Assembly: GCA_027922465.2 (NCBI GenBank)
Contig: BQMF02000047.1
Location: 744,001 to 808,000, forward strand
Reading direction: 5' to 3'
DNA length: 64,000 nucleotides
Source of the DNA: Turritopsis dohrnii
Lineage: Eukaryota; Cnidaria; Hydrozoa; Anthoathecata; Oceaniidae
The position numbers and the translations under genes were made by a program. The notes under the pieces were generated by a model that was not told the DNA's origin, searched no databases, and worked only from the letters and a program-made list of their open reading frames with translations. Shown one piece after another: positions 1-13,579 of this stretch. The number at the start of each line of letters is the position of its first letter. The first letter of the stretch is position 1.

Positions 1-566
1 TATAGGATGTTCATACATCGGAAAGTTTTCTAATTTAGATGTATTGACTGAGGAGGAGGGGATTTTGAAACCGATGAGTACTGCTTACGTGATCATTGAG
101 GAAATGAAATTCTAACATTCCAGTGAAAGTTATATAAACTGTCCTCTCTCCTGACGCACATAAAACGCGAATTTCCCAGTCTTTTTGCGTGTGTAAGCAG
201 CGCGCATTATGTTCTGTGTTTTACATAATTATACCATTATCGGTCAGTAGATTATATGTTTAGTGGAATGTCTTTGCCCCGGATTTAGTTGGTCAAGTAT
301 GTTTGATGTTTGTGGACAAATTGATTTTTTGTGACAGAGAAATACGAGAAGTAATACGAGTGTTTTAAAGTATTTATAACTTAAAATTATCAATTTTCTG
401 TTTGAATGGCCTTTTTTACTATAATGTGAATTTTACTCCTTCGCATTTCGTAATTTTCTAAAAAAGTAAGAGAATGGGTTATTACAGTACAAATGATGCA
501 GAAGTACCGTAAAATATAATCTATTCCATGACTTGTTTATATACTTAATCGTTATCAACTTATGAG
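1..566. other. Upstream region of LATS
   Basis: No coding frame or RNA gene is recognisable. The stretch should hold the promoter and 5' leader of the LATS gene that starts at 567, but I see no convincing TATA or initiator motif. The ORF on the minus strand at 433-807 overlaps the LATS first exon antisense and has no family resemblance. Confidence 0.4.
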
Positions 567-3500
567 ATGGCTGATCCAGGAAGATACAAGTCCCAAATTT
601 CAAGTAATCAAATGTTGAGAGATATAAATAACAGTTTGCAGCATCTTCATTTTCGAGAATCAAGAGGAGCAGGAGCAAACCAGCAACAACATGATTCCAT
701 GAATAATACATCTGTTCTGCAGAGTCAATGTTCTTTTGAGCAACAACTTGGACTTGCTGGGGGTATGAATGCCCTTTCACAGAGTGCTGCTGGTGAAAGA
801 CGTTCATATCCGAGGGCCATTACATCCAATAAAGCAGCTTTAGAGAAAATTAGTAAAGATTTACAACCATTTGCATTTCGAAATGGATTTTTACCTGTAA
901 GCAATGGATATATGCCAAAAATTAATACACAATTTCAGAATGCTAAGAGTAGTTCAGTTCATGATATCCACCAAGCAGGAATTAGGGATAGCAGTTCAAG
1001 TGATCAAAGAAAATTATCAGTTCTTGTATCGAATGGGTATGATGAGGTTTGTGAATTTTTTTTATTATTATTTTGTAAGGAAAGTAAAGAACTTCATGGC
1101 AATGTCTCAATGTTAATATGATCTCAGATCAGAAATCTCAGATCATCAAATATTTTTTATCAGTTTCTGATTACCGCACTTTCTGTTTGTCTCTTTCCAT
1201 TTGTCATGGAAGGAAGGGTTTTGACACATTGCTTTCAAAGTTAGACATGATGTTTTTCCTGAATTATTTGGAGAAACATGAAATATTTGAAAAGAACCTG
1301 TGTATATAATTTTTCATGGAATCATAATGGCCCATACCATTTTAATATCTCTCGTTATCTTTTGAAATATTTAGTCCTTTCACAATATTCGAATATCAAT
1401 AACAATATTAAGGAAAGAAAGAAGCTGTTTTAGAATACAAAACCTCTATTCTGTTTGTCATTATAGTACTCTCACTGTAAATTTTTCATCAAACAAGAAA
1501 TTTCAGAATGATAGAAAATAAAGTCCATAGTTTTGATGTGCTGTGTGTAGGCATCTGATAGAAGCCATAGAATCATATTTGATGATCATTTTAGTATACA
1601 AAAAAATAGCTGTAGTTAAGATATGGAAACAGGAATTCTAGAATTTCAGTACACATCAGGGAGGTTGACACCATCAATTTGGTCGATATATTGATAAAGA
1701 ATTTGAATAATGTTAAAAAGCCATCAATTTTTTTAAATTTTTAAGTAACAATGGAATATCATTGTTGAAGAACATGATTGTTTTAGTCTGAGAAGATGCC
1801 GTTTATTTATCCGATTTTAAGGGACAAAATTATAAAATTTTCTCTGCCGCTTTGGACACAACCACGGTGTGTCCTCCTACACCACTAATTGTATAATGGC
1901 TCCTCTGACTTTAAGATTGCATGGACGGCCCTGTACATAGAACTAACTTAACTTCAAATTAAAAGCTCATAAAATGTTCATGAAATTTTCAAGGGGATGG
2001 TCATTTTTTTTTGAGTTATGTCAACTTTGGACTTGGTGATTTGACATGATTGACATGAGATTTTTTTGTGCATTCATTCAACATCAACAATCCATATGAA
2101 ATGGGTATAAACAAAGTTAAATGCATCATTTTTTTATGGTAATGCCTTAAGAGCAAAAATTTTTGTGGTCATAAATTTTCATGCACGGAATAAATTTTTG
2201 CAGTTGATAGTGTCAAAATTGGCACATTTCGAAGAATTTATTTTCGCGATTGGACCATTTAGTATGAATTTCACAGAATTTAATTACACAATCGACAAAA
2301 GTAAAGCTGATTTTCCAATAGAAAAAATTTGTATTAAAATGTAATATCTGATTGGCCAGATTGATTGCTCTTCATATGTACGATAAGTGAAAAGTTAAAA
2401 TGAATTCTAATTTTTCAATTCAATACGTGTATCGAAACTTTTTTAAACAAAGAAATAATTATAAATACTTATCTCTGTAACCAATCAATGAACTCAAAGT
2501 GATACCTGCTGATATGCACTCTATTTTTTTCTATTGGAAAATGGCTTAAAAGGTCAAAAAATTGAAATTGTTGAAATTGGTTAGAAAAAGGAAAAAAGAT
2601 GTTAGAATCAAGATTTCTTCTTTTTCTTTCATTTCTAAGGCCATCCAGCCCAAAAAAATATATAAATTATGTATGATATAGACAAAGAATGAACACAAAA
2701 AAACAAGAAAGAAATCAGAAAGAAAATTTGTATTTCGTGGAATAAATTTTCGCCATTTGGCTATTTTAAAGGTTTTCTGTGGAATTTTATGCCCTTAAAG
2801 TAAATTATCTTTGAATTTATAAATTGTAACATTGAATACTTTATTGGTTGTTATCAATGGCATTAAATGGAAAATTATTGAATGTTTATCTTTGAGAGTT
2901 TGAATATAGGCTTTTTGAAAAATGATGACAAAGATTTGGGATATAAGAGAAAGGTGTTTTTGGTCTAGCATTAAAAGGGTCAATAAGGTATATGCAAAAT
3001 AATTCCCATCTTATGAATGATCTAAATTGGCTTTTTGATCCTTCAATATTAAACCAGGACGTTGATGTGATTCAAAACTAAATTCTCACCTATTTTAAAT
3101 GGAAGAACCAAGCAAGTAATTATGACCTTTTTCTCGTAATTGTGTCCTTGCATTTATTACGACATTTCATATAAATAATTATAGGTGTTTGAAACGAGAC
3201 AAAATGTCTAATCTTCTGACAAGAATGTGATCAATTTTTTTTTTCTGATTTTGTTTTTCTTGTATTTCTTTACTCCACGATTACTCGATGAGGTTTGGAT
3301 AGAAGCGAGTGGGAATGTGTGGGAAAGACTACACAAAAAGGCAGGAGCTTGTAAGATATTGGTTAAGGAGGTTTTTGAATTTTCAATGAATATACATCTA
3401 TTAAAAAAACTTTGTTACTCATTTAAACCTTCAGTATTAATGCTATATACTTCTGTTGATGTTCCTTATGAGTTCTTAATCTTATTTGGCTTTGAAGATA

Positions 3501-6500
3501 CTTAAAGGGGAACTAAACTAAAAAAATTACAAGTTCATTTTTTTGCCCTATTTGAAACAGCTTTAAAAATGATGAAAGTCAGTTTTTGAATTTTCAAAAA
3601 ATCTTTTTTCGTTCCCGAGATATTGTCATTTAAAGTTTTTCCTCAAAACTTGATCTCCATGGCAACGTGACATCACAATGTTCAAGAAGAAATTGCTGAC
3701 ATACAAATATGTAAATAACTCAAGAAATATAAGTGATGCACTGCTTAAATTTTGTATGTATAGTGACAAACCCGTACAGGTATCAAGTCACTAAAAATAA
3801 TTGTTGCCATAGTTACCCTGGCTTGTTTCCAGGCCTTTTCTGTTTTTTGCTGACAAAGCTACAAATGGAGATCTACTCAGGTAAGGGAAACGAAATTTTA
3901 GAAAATGGGACAGTTTTCACTGGGCATAAGTTAAAGTGAAATTCATCATAGTAATAGTTTTGGATGATGTTATTATAGCTTTGTCAGCAAAAATTGACAG
4001 AGAGCTGGAACTGAGTCGGGGTAACAGTGGCAATAAATTTCTTTGCTGTTTTCACAACTACAGTTATTTACCACTCTACATGCAATGTTCTAACAATAAA
4101 TCATTAAAACATTCTGAGTTATTCACATATTTATATGTCAGCAATATCTTCTTGAACGTTGTGATGTCACGTTGCCATGGAGATCATGTTTTGGGAAAAA
4201 ACTTTAAACGGCAATATCTCAAGAACGAAAAAAGATTTTTTGAAAATTCAAAAACTGACTTTCATCATTTTTAAAGCTGTTTCAAATAGGGCAAAAAAAT
4301 GAACTTGTAATTTTTTTAGTTTAGTTCTCCTTTAAGTAAATGTTTTTAAATTAGTTTTTTCCTCCTCTGATGTCAAACTGCATTGGTGGTTTGAAAAGAA
4401 GTTGCCAAAAACTGCATTTCTTTTATGTCATCTTGAGTGTAATCCAAAAATTGACATTAGTAACCATTAAAATTGATTTGGAAGTTCTTTGGCCAAACAA
4501 CTTTAAGCCAAAAATTTGAAAATCAAAATGAAGTATCATCACTGGCATTCGAAACAGAACATAAACAGAAACTTGTCCTAAGATCAAATTGGTCATTGTA
4601 GGTGTCTATACTAACATAAATAATTGGGAAATTCTAGGCACTTTAATGTCTACTAACAACACTGGACTATATTGTGAATTGATCTTCACAATAAGCAATC
4701 AGTTTAAAAGAGGTATTGTGGATTCCTATTAGATTGTGTTTTGTTTTCTTCCATGTCAATAGTCAATAGTTAATAAATGTTTATATATGTCACATGAAAA
4801 TATAGACAGTTTTCCAAAATATCTATCAGCATCAATGTATGAAAAAGACAGAAAATAGAACGTTTCGTTTGAAAGTTTCATTTGAAATGCTCCAAGAAAT
4901 GATGGAAATGGCCACAAGTGATCAGTGTTATATACGTAGTGTTGTAGGTGTACTGGAGTATAGGAATGTACAAGACATGTGAAAGCTCTTTTAGTCTAAA
5001 GCTTATAATTTTAAGTCTTGAGGTTTCCATTCTTTATGACTGGCTATTCTTGTCACATAAACTGTTGCTATGGCAATTAGCAGTGAGAGCATATCTCACT
5101 ATCCATGTCCTTGGGTCATTTTGAACCCATGATAATCCGAACATGAGTTTTACACTTTACCCCTTAGCAAAGCAGTGTTTCTTTGCATCAGTTATCCGGT
5201 TGATGAGGAAACCATGTAATTTGTAATTTCTAACTCCCTGTGTGGTTTCATCTCTTTCGCAGGTTCTCTTTCAAAAAGAAATAATAAAAATAATTTCTGG
5301 AAGACTTTCTGCTCACTAATTTCTATGATGAAAAGTTGATTCGATAAGGCCAACCCAAATAAAATGGAGGAATTGTTTGTTTTGTTTTGGGTAAGCGTTT
5401 GATACAAGGGGCATGATTATTCCACTTTTTATCACTAAAAAATTACAAAATTTATCTCCAATCCCCCTATATACCTTCATTTCAATAAATTCAACTGATT
5501 TGCATCCTTTTGTGTTTTTTTTCTCACCCGATGTTGTGGATGTATTGGGTTGGTTCATTCGTGGGGAAATCAACTATGATGTCACAGAATGCTCTTGGAT
5601 TTTTATTCTTAAGAATGAGTGTTCACCCTACACGATTTGAACTTAAAAGCTATGTTTTCAGACTTTGAGCAAATACACCATAAAACATATCGCAATGTTG
5701 TTTTCCTTCCGCTGCAGATTTTAATGAGGAGCTCTTTATTCAAGCTTTAGCAGCTGCCAGACATGAACTTATAACAATAGTTACTGATATTCAAGCAGCT
5801 GTTGTTGATTTGCATTGTTTTTAACTGTCTGTATTATGCAATCAACTACTTTATCTTGTATTTACTCACATTGATTTGTTTGTATCAGATGTGATCACGT
5901 GACGAAATCGAGTTTTGTTCACTGTTGTTTTTTTTTTCCTAGGCACTTGCCATCGACGTGATCAGGAATAATCCAAATAAAAGTGTTGAGGTCATAGCAG
6001 ACATCATGAACACTGTGAATGCTCGAAAAAATTTGTCTAAAGTCCAACCTTCCAATCGTATTCTGCAGAATTCGCCTCAGGCTATGTATAACGTGACGTC
6101 GTACGCTCCCAGAGCATCAACCAATGTGTACAACCCTGCTGCCGCGCCTCGAACGCAATACGGTCAAAGTCGACATAGTAATAGCTCTCTGTTAAAAAGA
6201 CCTCCAAATTATGAAGCTGGATTACGGGGGCAAGTCTACGCTTCTAATCCAAACATGTACGAGTCTGTAAATCAAAGACAATATTCTGATAGAGTAAGTG
6301 TTCTAACGTCAGACACTCATTACAGTCAATATCCGCCATCCAATAACTATCAAGACCAAAGACCTCATTCCGCGGTCTACCCTAGCAACAGCGAAATGAT
6401 GTCTGAACACGTATCGATTCAAACGGAAACGAGTCCGAATTGGAAAAACCCGAAACAAGTCGAACAAATCGGGAGAACATACGAAGGAGTGACACTGCGT

Positions 6501-9096
6501 CAGAAAACTACCGATCGTAAAATCACCCCTCAAAATCGTTGGTCTGCAGAAGTCTTGCACGCTACTACGCCTGATGTTATCCCGCACAAGCCACCACCTC
6601 CGTACCCAGGTATGAAAAAGAATCTGACACGTATACCAAGTCAAGAGGCTGAAGTGGTGGGTACCAATAACCCAGTGACTGTTATCTTCGATGAGAAAAA
6701 CGGCCGTGTTAAAGTGGTCGGTGGTATACCTGACGGTTACGAGAGTGTTATTGCTTCATCGCCATCATCTTCAGGACAATCATCTCCTCGATCTCTGAGG
6801 AAAGAACCTCCGCCATATTATGCCACCAGTTCATCCCATCAACTCCCTAATAAATTCAGTCCTCAGTCGAGCACCACTCAAATAACATCATCCGGACTGT
6901 CGCATGCCAAACAGTTCAGCCCCCAATCCAGCTCCACACAAATCTCTCCATTGCAGCATCCAGTTCAAACACATGGGCAACAAGATCATATATTTGCTGT
7001 GCCACAGCCACCACCTTCCCACAATCCTAAAACTGAAACACATTTTATGCCGATCACCGATTCGTCAAGGCGAGGATCACCGCCGCCATATCCAGGTTCT
7101 AGCAGCAAGAACAGCAACAGAAGCTCGTTAAATCTAGACGAACTAGAAAGTAGCGTGATTGGTGCATTTCCTTCAAATTCCTCCTACTACTCATCCGGCT
7201 CATCTTCGTCCAGTAAAAAAACTTCCACAGCAACTGAGCCTGGTTCCTTTAACCAGTCCGACTCTTCAACGAATACGTCGCCGACACCCGACGGTGTCGA
7301 ACGATCTTATTCTCCGTTGCCTAACTTCACAAACTCTCCATATCATACCATGGTCGTGCATCCCAGAGAGAAAAAAGAAGAAAAATGCGATGAAAACGTG
7401 GAAAAAGTTGAGGAGCCGTTTTGCACGCGCCTGAAAAACTATACACCTCAGGCTTACAAATTTTACATGGAACAGCATGTTGAGAACTTATTAAAACTGC
7501 AAGATCAACGAAGGCATCGTCGCAGACAGCTAGAAGCAGAAATGGCTAGAGTCGGCCTTCCCGACCAAGCGCAAGAGGAAATGAGAAAACTGTTGAATCA
7601 GAAAGAATCGAATTACATTCGTTTAAAACGCGCTAAAATGGACCGATCGATGTTTACCAAAGTTAAGGTTGTCGGTGTGGGCGCATTTGGGGAAGTGACA
7701 CTTGTGCGCAAAAATGGTACGAGCGCTTACTACGCTATGAAAATATTACGTAAAAGTGAAGTGCTGCGACGCAATCAAGTAGCCCATGTGAAAGCCGAAC
7801 GGGATATACTAGCAGAGGCTGATAACGAATGGGTTGTGAAATTGTATTATTCCTTCCAAGATCAACTTAACTTGTACTTTGTTATGGACTACGTCCCGGG
7901 TGGTGATCTAATGGCGTTGCTAATAAAACTGGGCATTTTCCAACCATATTTGGCACTATTTTATATAAGTGAACTGGTCCTTGCTATAGAGTCTGTCCAT
8001 AAGCTTGGTTTTATTCACCGAGACATAAAACCCGATAATGTTCTGATCGATAAAAACGGACACATCAAATTAACAGATTTCGGTTTGTGCACAGGATTCC
8101 GGTGGACTCACGATTCGAAATACTACCAACCAGAACCAGAAGGCGGAGGGCGGCATACACGTCAATTCTCGATGGAGCCGGAAGGAGGATGGGAGTCTTT
8201 GATGAATGACGTGAACTGCAACTGTAAGAGCCAGCGTTTAAAATACGACCTGTGTAAACCGTTGCAAAGACGCCACTTAAGACGACATATGAGGTGCCAG
8301 GCCCATTCGCTGGTGGGAACACCTAATTATATTGCGCCCGAAGTATTGATGCGCATTCCGTATTCGCAGCAATGTGATTGGTGGTCTGTGGGCGTTATTC
8401 TATATGAAATGATAATTGGACAACCGCCCTTTCTGGCACACTCTCCTGCTGAAACACAATTCAAGGTAGTTGCAGTTAATACACAATTTTCCTTTGTTCT
8501 TTCAAAACTTAACTACATGCTGAACTACATTAACACTTCACCATATTAAAAGAAACTAAGAATTTATGAATGAAATCTTTTTCATGTAGGTTATCAATTG
8601 GATGCAAACTTTGACCGTTCCTAAACATTCTCTTGCGCCCGAGGCCGAAGATTTGATTCGACGTTTGTGCACGTCACCGGAAGAACGTCTCGGTAAAGAC
8701 GGCGCTGACGAGATCAAACAACACCCGTACTTTCGGGAAGTCGATTTTTCCACCATACATCAAAAGCAAGCACCGCACATCCCCGTGATACGAAGTCCCA
8801 CTGATACGTCAAACTTTGACCCGGTTCCCGAAAACATGTCGAATGGTTCCGATTCGGAAGAGCCGAAACCACAAGCAAACCATAAGAAAGGTGCTGAATT
8901 TGCCTTCTACGAATTCACGTTTCGACATTTTTTTGATGATGGCGGACTCGCTAACCCAAATATGGAGATTCCGGAAAGCGAAGAAGCGAAACCTAAGAAA
9001 AGACCAGCAAACACCAGTCAAAAATCCATGAGTGTACCAAATAAAGTTGCAGCCCCTAGTCCTTCGTCGGAAGATAAGGCGCCGGTATATGTTTGA
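567..9096 (+). CDS. LATS: LATS1/2-type (Warts) Ser/Thr kinase of the Hippo pathway, 3 coding exons
   Basis: Coding exons are 567-1046, 5943-8465 and 8590-9096, all joined in phase 0, giving about 1169 residues, close to vertebrate LATS1. LATS, with MOB1, phosphorylates YAP/Yorkie to keep it out of the nucleus. A UBA-like segment spans the exon 1/2 junction (about residues 150-180). Three PPPY motifs for YAP WW domains lie at about 378-381, 449-452 and 540-543. The basic MOB1-binding helix (about 660-730) precedes an NDR-family kinase domain starting near 731: K760 in AMK, HRD at 852-854, DFG from D872, the long insert typical of LATS, the activation serine S949 in AHSLVGT, and the hydrophobic-motif threonine T1111 in FYEFTFRHFFD. 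All key residues are present, so an active kinase is expected. The ATG at 567 is the first in the open frame; upstream non-coding exons cannot be excluded. Confidence 0.96.
1047..5942 (+). other. LATS intron 1 (about 4.9 kb)
   Basis: The donor GTTTGT follows codon 160 and the acceptor is a T-run ending TAG at 5940-5942. It holds a large palindromic element (3501-4336, listed separately) and a short open stretch at 5717-5822 that resembles part of a UBA domain. Other ORFs inside are AT-rich chance frames. Confidence 0.8.
3501..4336. mobile_element. Foldback/MITE-like element, near-perfect palindrome with TA flanks
   Basis: The left end reads CTTAAAGGGGAACTAAAC and the right end is its reverse complement with one mismatch. 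The match continues inward through most of the 836 bp: the arms at 3540-3700 and 4140-4300 pair, as do inner segments such as TTTGCTGACAAAGCT and its complement. TA dinucleotides flank both ends (3499-3500 and 4337-4338), as expected for a Tc1/mariner-type target duplication. No transposase is encoded. Family assignment is inference. Confidence 0.8.
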
Positions 9097-9422
9097 CGTA
9101 ATAAAATGAAAGTAAATTGAATTTCTCAGTATAATGGAGCCTGGTAGCCAGTGCATATATATTCTTGGTAAATAAGGGAATTTATTTGCTTTGATAAGGT
9201 GGATAGGCGATCCTTTTCAAATGCTATAGTTTGAATTTTTTTTCTCGTGTTAGAAGATTCTGCCTAAAGATTTCAGTTCAAACTTTTTCAAATAATTTTT
9301 TTTAAACATTTTTTTAAAGAGAATAGTTTTATGAAAATATCTACTCTCATTATCTAATGGGTATATAGTCCTTATTTTTTGATTTAATTTTACTATATAC
9401 GAAAAGTGATAAGATTAAAAAA

Positions 9423-9428
9423 AATAAA
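9423..9428 (+). promoter_or_regulatory. Candidate polyadenylation signal of LATS
   Basis: AATAAA lies about 330 bases after the LATS stop codon at 9094-9096, in AT-rich sequence. It is the first canonical hexamer downstream; no transcript evidence is available. Confidence 0.45.
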
Positions 9429-9899
9429 GCATTGTTATGAAAAAATAAGGCTTTTGGAAATGTACTGATCTGCGCCTGGTGTTTTTGTAACCTTGAAAGT
9501 GCACGATTCTAATCGATACGATACGTTAAAGTATTTTTGTGTTTCGAATTCAAAGAAATTTGTTTTCAATTTTGAAAGATTTTTTCAGAGAGTGTAGTAT
9601 ATATCCAATATTTTTTTTTACTTCTTTTGAAATGATTAACTTTTATACCTGGTTTAGATGATATCATGTACCATACCTCTTCATGTATATACCTAATTAT
9701 CTCTGTTTACACGCAAATAGTATTTAGCCATCTAAAATGACTTCTCTTAAATTGCGTGGGTTTGGCCACTATAATAATGTATTTTCTTCAGATTGTGTTT
9801 TAAAGCCCACAGGCTTAAGTGCGCCGTGGTAAGTAAATTTAAATTAAATTCCAAGGATTTTAGATTGGACTCTAAATGGACATAACGTAATTATTGAGA

Positions 9900-10340
9900 A
9901 GAGGGCCGGGACGCTCATTTAATTTTCTACCTTTCAGAAGGGGGCGCTCATTCAAGCCGGGGCGCTCATCACAAAAATGCAAAGTACGCACTAGTACCAT
10001 TAACATTTTGCAAACAAAACAAAAATAAAAAAAAGTTCTACGTCTATAATATCTCCATCATCATCCTCGTTCATAAATAAAGGAACCTGGAGATACTAGC
10101 TCAGTTTAACTTCAAATCTTCGAATGAGAAATTGTTTTGTCAAAATATATGAATGAACTGAGATGGAAACACAAGAAAAGCAGAGAAGAGAAATCGAAGA
10201 TGAAAAGAAAAAAGAAAGAAAAAACAAAGAATGAATAAACAAAGTTTGTCGTTTTTCTTTTTTTTGCCTCTAATTTAGTGCGGGAAGGATCAAAATTTCC
10301 TCTAAATATTAGTGCGGGTTTGGAACTGGTCTATATATCT
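9900..10340. repeat. Non-autonomous fragment related to the pogo/Tigger-like element at 62.6 kb
   Basis: The block around 9931-10010 (CCTTTCAGAAGGGGGCGCTC and the following CATTCAAGCC...GCTCAT-ACAAAAATG) matches the block at 62601-62680, which borders a decayed pogo-like transposase. Antisense, 10040-10080 could encode an acidic Glu/Asp run, like the C-termini of Tigger transposases. It looks like an internally deleted derivative. Exact ends are not resolved. Confidence 0.55.
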
Positions 10341-10529
10341 TTTCAAAAAAGTGGAAGTGGGGATGACATGTGTCTACTTTTGCTGCACTTTTCTTTTGAA
10401 AGTTGAATTAACTGCTAGAAAACAGTGTGTCATCTTTAATCTTTTTCAAAAATATATATGTATACATTTCAACATATTTTTACTATGATTTCAAGAAATA
10501 TGGTGATAACACCTGAATTTTTCGAACCT

Positions 10530-10640
10530 ATGCATCATTGGCATCCGTTATATCTCGAATAGCCGGTAACTCGAAGTTTCGCCGCTTTCTCGAACTTTTT
10601 GGCCGGTCCATTCATGGTTCGAGATGCAAGATTCAATGCA
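10530..10640. repeat. Tigger-like terminal sequence relic
   Basis: The stretch TTATATCTCGAATAGCCGGT followed by repeated CTCGAA/TTCGAGAT words, with GGCCGGTCC in between, resembles ends of pogo/Tigger-like DNA transposons of invertebrates. No partner end was located. Confidence 0.35.
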
Positions 10641-11139
10641 ATCTTATCAACTTTTACCTCATTTTGTTACATATTTATGTCAAATTCTTCTATCATAAAG
10701 GTATTAGCAGTCGGTATTAGGGCTATTTCTTTCTAGAAGACTTTGAGTCCTGGGATTAAAGTTTCTTATCCAGTGATACAATGAAAAGATTCAAACAGTT
10801 ATGACTTTCCATCAACTATATTTTTTACCAGGAAGATGAAAAAGAAACATGAAGATTACAAATGTCAACACATAATACGTTAGCATATTTAAGTATACAT
10901 ATGATTTGGAACTAAAAAGGAAGTGGATTTTTGCGATGATAAGAAAATCGATTTCTCAGTGAATCGATTCTTTGAAATTCGATTGAAAATCCGAAAATCG
11001 ATTTTGTTGAATCCCTTATTTATCCTGAAATTGATTTCAACAACGATTGTGTCCTTTTCCCTAATAACTTCACATAATAAATGTAAAAGTAAAGTTGATA
11101 CAACAATGTTTCTTCGCAACGAGGTATTATTAGATGCCA

Positions 11140-11600
11140 ACAAGAAGCCGTTTGGCTTGAAGACTTCAGGATGTAACACAACGATACATATCTAGTCTCA
11201 AAAATACAACATTGCCGAATTGCTGAATTTTGGTTCAAAATTTGGTACATATTTGGCCCAAATTGTCCAATTTTAGTGAAATCTGATAAAATGACTGTCA
11301 AATTTGAAATCGGCACCTTTCAAATGGGATCCGTGCAAAATTTTAGGAAAATTGAAGAACTTTCGAAATTTGATCCAAATTTGGCCTAAATTGCCCAATT
11401 TCAGTCAAACCTGACAAAATCATTGTCAAATTCGAAATCAGCCACCTTTCAATTGTGCTTTGTGCAAATTTTTATGAATCAAATTTGGCCGCAGTTGCGA
11501 TTTCGGCAACGATGTCATGTAAATGTTGCACGAAATCGTTCATAACTACTGAGGAGGATGAGGAGAAACCACGGGTATTTTAAATACTTTACTCCACCAC
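11140..11600. repeat. Dispersed repeat copy A, containing a 2x tandem of about 135 bp
   Basis: The segment starting GGCTTGAAGACTTCAGGATG recurs at about 21585-21960 on the other side of CHAF1B. Within this copy, 11222-11345 and 11358-11480 are diverged tandem versions of the same unit, with shared words such as ATTTGG, TGCCCAATTT, TGACAAAAT and CACCTTTCAA. No coding capacity. Confidence 0.55.
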
Positions 11601-12984
11601 GGAAATAGATGTTATCGTCTTCACTAACCTTCAACATCAGGATGAAAACCACGAGTTTTATTCAATTTTTTGTTCAAAAAGAAAAAACCCTTTCAAAAAA
11701 TTCGGGAAAAGTTTATTATCACTCCGATATGAAATTAAATTTTATCCCGCCCCCGATTTGAAACTTCCGCCACTTCTTAATGTGCGACTTTTGAATTGCA
11801 AGTTAATCAAAAGAGTCTATTATACTTTCAGGTTCAACAGAAAGAATTAAATATAAACATAACTAGTAAGTATTTACCGCGCCCGTCTTGAGTAACCGCC
11901 TCATATTTTGCGAGTACCACCAGACCAATTTCGCGTCTTCTTTTTCTGGTCACATTAACAGTTATGCGAGTGAACGAAGAAAATGTTACACGTTTTTTTT
12001 ATAAGCAACCAAGGCCAGACATTAGTAGTAATGTTGCTTAATTTGTTGCTAAGTATTAATTGAAAAAATATGTATTTCAAGTCTTGAAAACCTTTGTGTA
12101 CGTGTCTAAGTGTCTAAGTACAAAGTGTAGGACATAGTGCTGCAACCTAGTGTAACAATTTTAAGAAATGTGCTGTAGCTACGCTAGTACTGCATCAAAA
12201 TTTCATGTTGCTAATTTATCCAAGATCCTGGTAGTACTGTTGCTTAACTTTTTGATAAAATTTACTAGTGTTGCTTATGAACTTGTTGCTTATAAAAGAA
12301 ACGTGTATAGCATGAAGTTTAAAAAGAAAGTCTTTAAGTACACAAAAGAAAACTTCCTTCATGGCCCAGCATAAGTAGATTTTACATAAGTAGATTTGCA
12401 AGTTCAGCATTAACCTGTTAAGTTAAATGGTTAAGTTAAAAAAATGCTCATCGGGCCAAATCCGGACGTGGTTAGCCCTGGGTAAACCCTTTTGGGGAGC
12501 ATGATTATATAAAGAGGTATAAAACAGTGCATATGTGTTTACTAGATATAGTCCTTTGAAGATCCAACCAAGTAGCAACAACTACCAAATAATACTATAC
12601 ACAATTCTATGGGTAAAATTACTTATGTACAAAATCACAAAATTAAAACTATAAGCCCTTGATACTTGCACTGCCACTTGTGACTATGAAACGATGTCCA
12701 TAATTGACCTTTGTTTATTCTGAAAAATAGTGCTGATATTATCTGAGCAGGAGAGATAGCCGGACACCAGGTATTAGAAACACGGTTCAACTATGTGAAA
12801 TGCAGACAAGAAAACTTGAAATTTAGAACTTGTTGAACATAAAAGGTATATATCTGCTCGATATATACATTTCAGAGCAGTAAGCACATGTATATATTCC
12901 CATCATTTGAACATTCATGATCTCCGAAATTCTCCGAAGAACACATTATATAGTGTGCTATCAGCCTTATTGGCTTTTCCACAG

Positions 12985-13330
12985 AACTGAGAGCCAAAAA
13001 CAATCTTATTAACAAGATTTAGACTTCGTTTTAATTCATTTCTAAAATTTTCTCTTTGCATTTCTTTAAGTTCAATGGGCAAGTTATTAAAGGTCTTCTA
13101 CAAGTTGTCCGAACTCTATAGTATTTTCATATTATTCTCATCTTATCTTATTCCACACATGCTTTGAAGGTGTGAAGCCGTTTTTTGAATGTGGTTGATT
13201 TGTTGAATTATAGTAAACTCCGTCAAAAACGGGAATGATGATTGCGTACGCAAGCTTACAGACACTCTGAATTAGAAGAAGTAATTCTGGATACACACCA
13301 ATCCGCCGAGCAAACGTGCTTCTTTTCATA
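12985..13330 (-). pseudogene. LINE (non-LTR retrotransposon) ORF2 C-terminal fragment
   Basis: On the minus strand, a segment near the 13138-13329 frame reads LIQSVCKLAYAIIIPVFDGV, resembling the thumb/C-terminal part of LINE reverse transcriptases. Downstream, 13000-13110 encodes NNLPIELKEMQRENFRNELK, like the WNSLP-x-E...F+..LK end of many non-LTR ORF2 proteins. The two lie in broken frames. Too decayed to assign a clade. Confidence 0.45.
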
Positions 13331-13579
13331 CTTCAAGAAAATGAAGCTTTCAAACCTGGATTTGTTGTGTTAGTTGGAAAAATTTATGCGCCGAAACAAC
13401 CTTTTTTGTGATGCAGGACTACTATGGCAGAAAAGTTCCATTTCATCTCTCACTAGAAAACTTATAGAGGCCCACAGCGCGCGCAGAGGATGTTCATTCA
13501 TTAACTTTTCATTGCGCGGAAATTGCGAAATAAATTTAATCTACCTTGCTTTTTGGTGTTTTGGTACGGAGAAGTAGCG

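Noticed and set aside
433..807. 124-residue minus-strand ORF antisense to LATS exon 1
   Set aside because: It shadows the LATS coding strand and shows no family resemblance.
3227..3505. ORFs in LATS intron 1 (3227-3505, 3733-3939, 3936-4274)
   Set aside because: Composition is AT-driven, two lie within the palindromic element, and none resembles a known protein or transposase.
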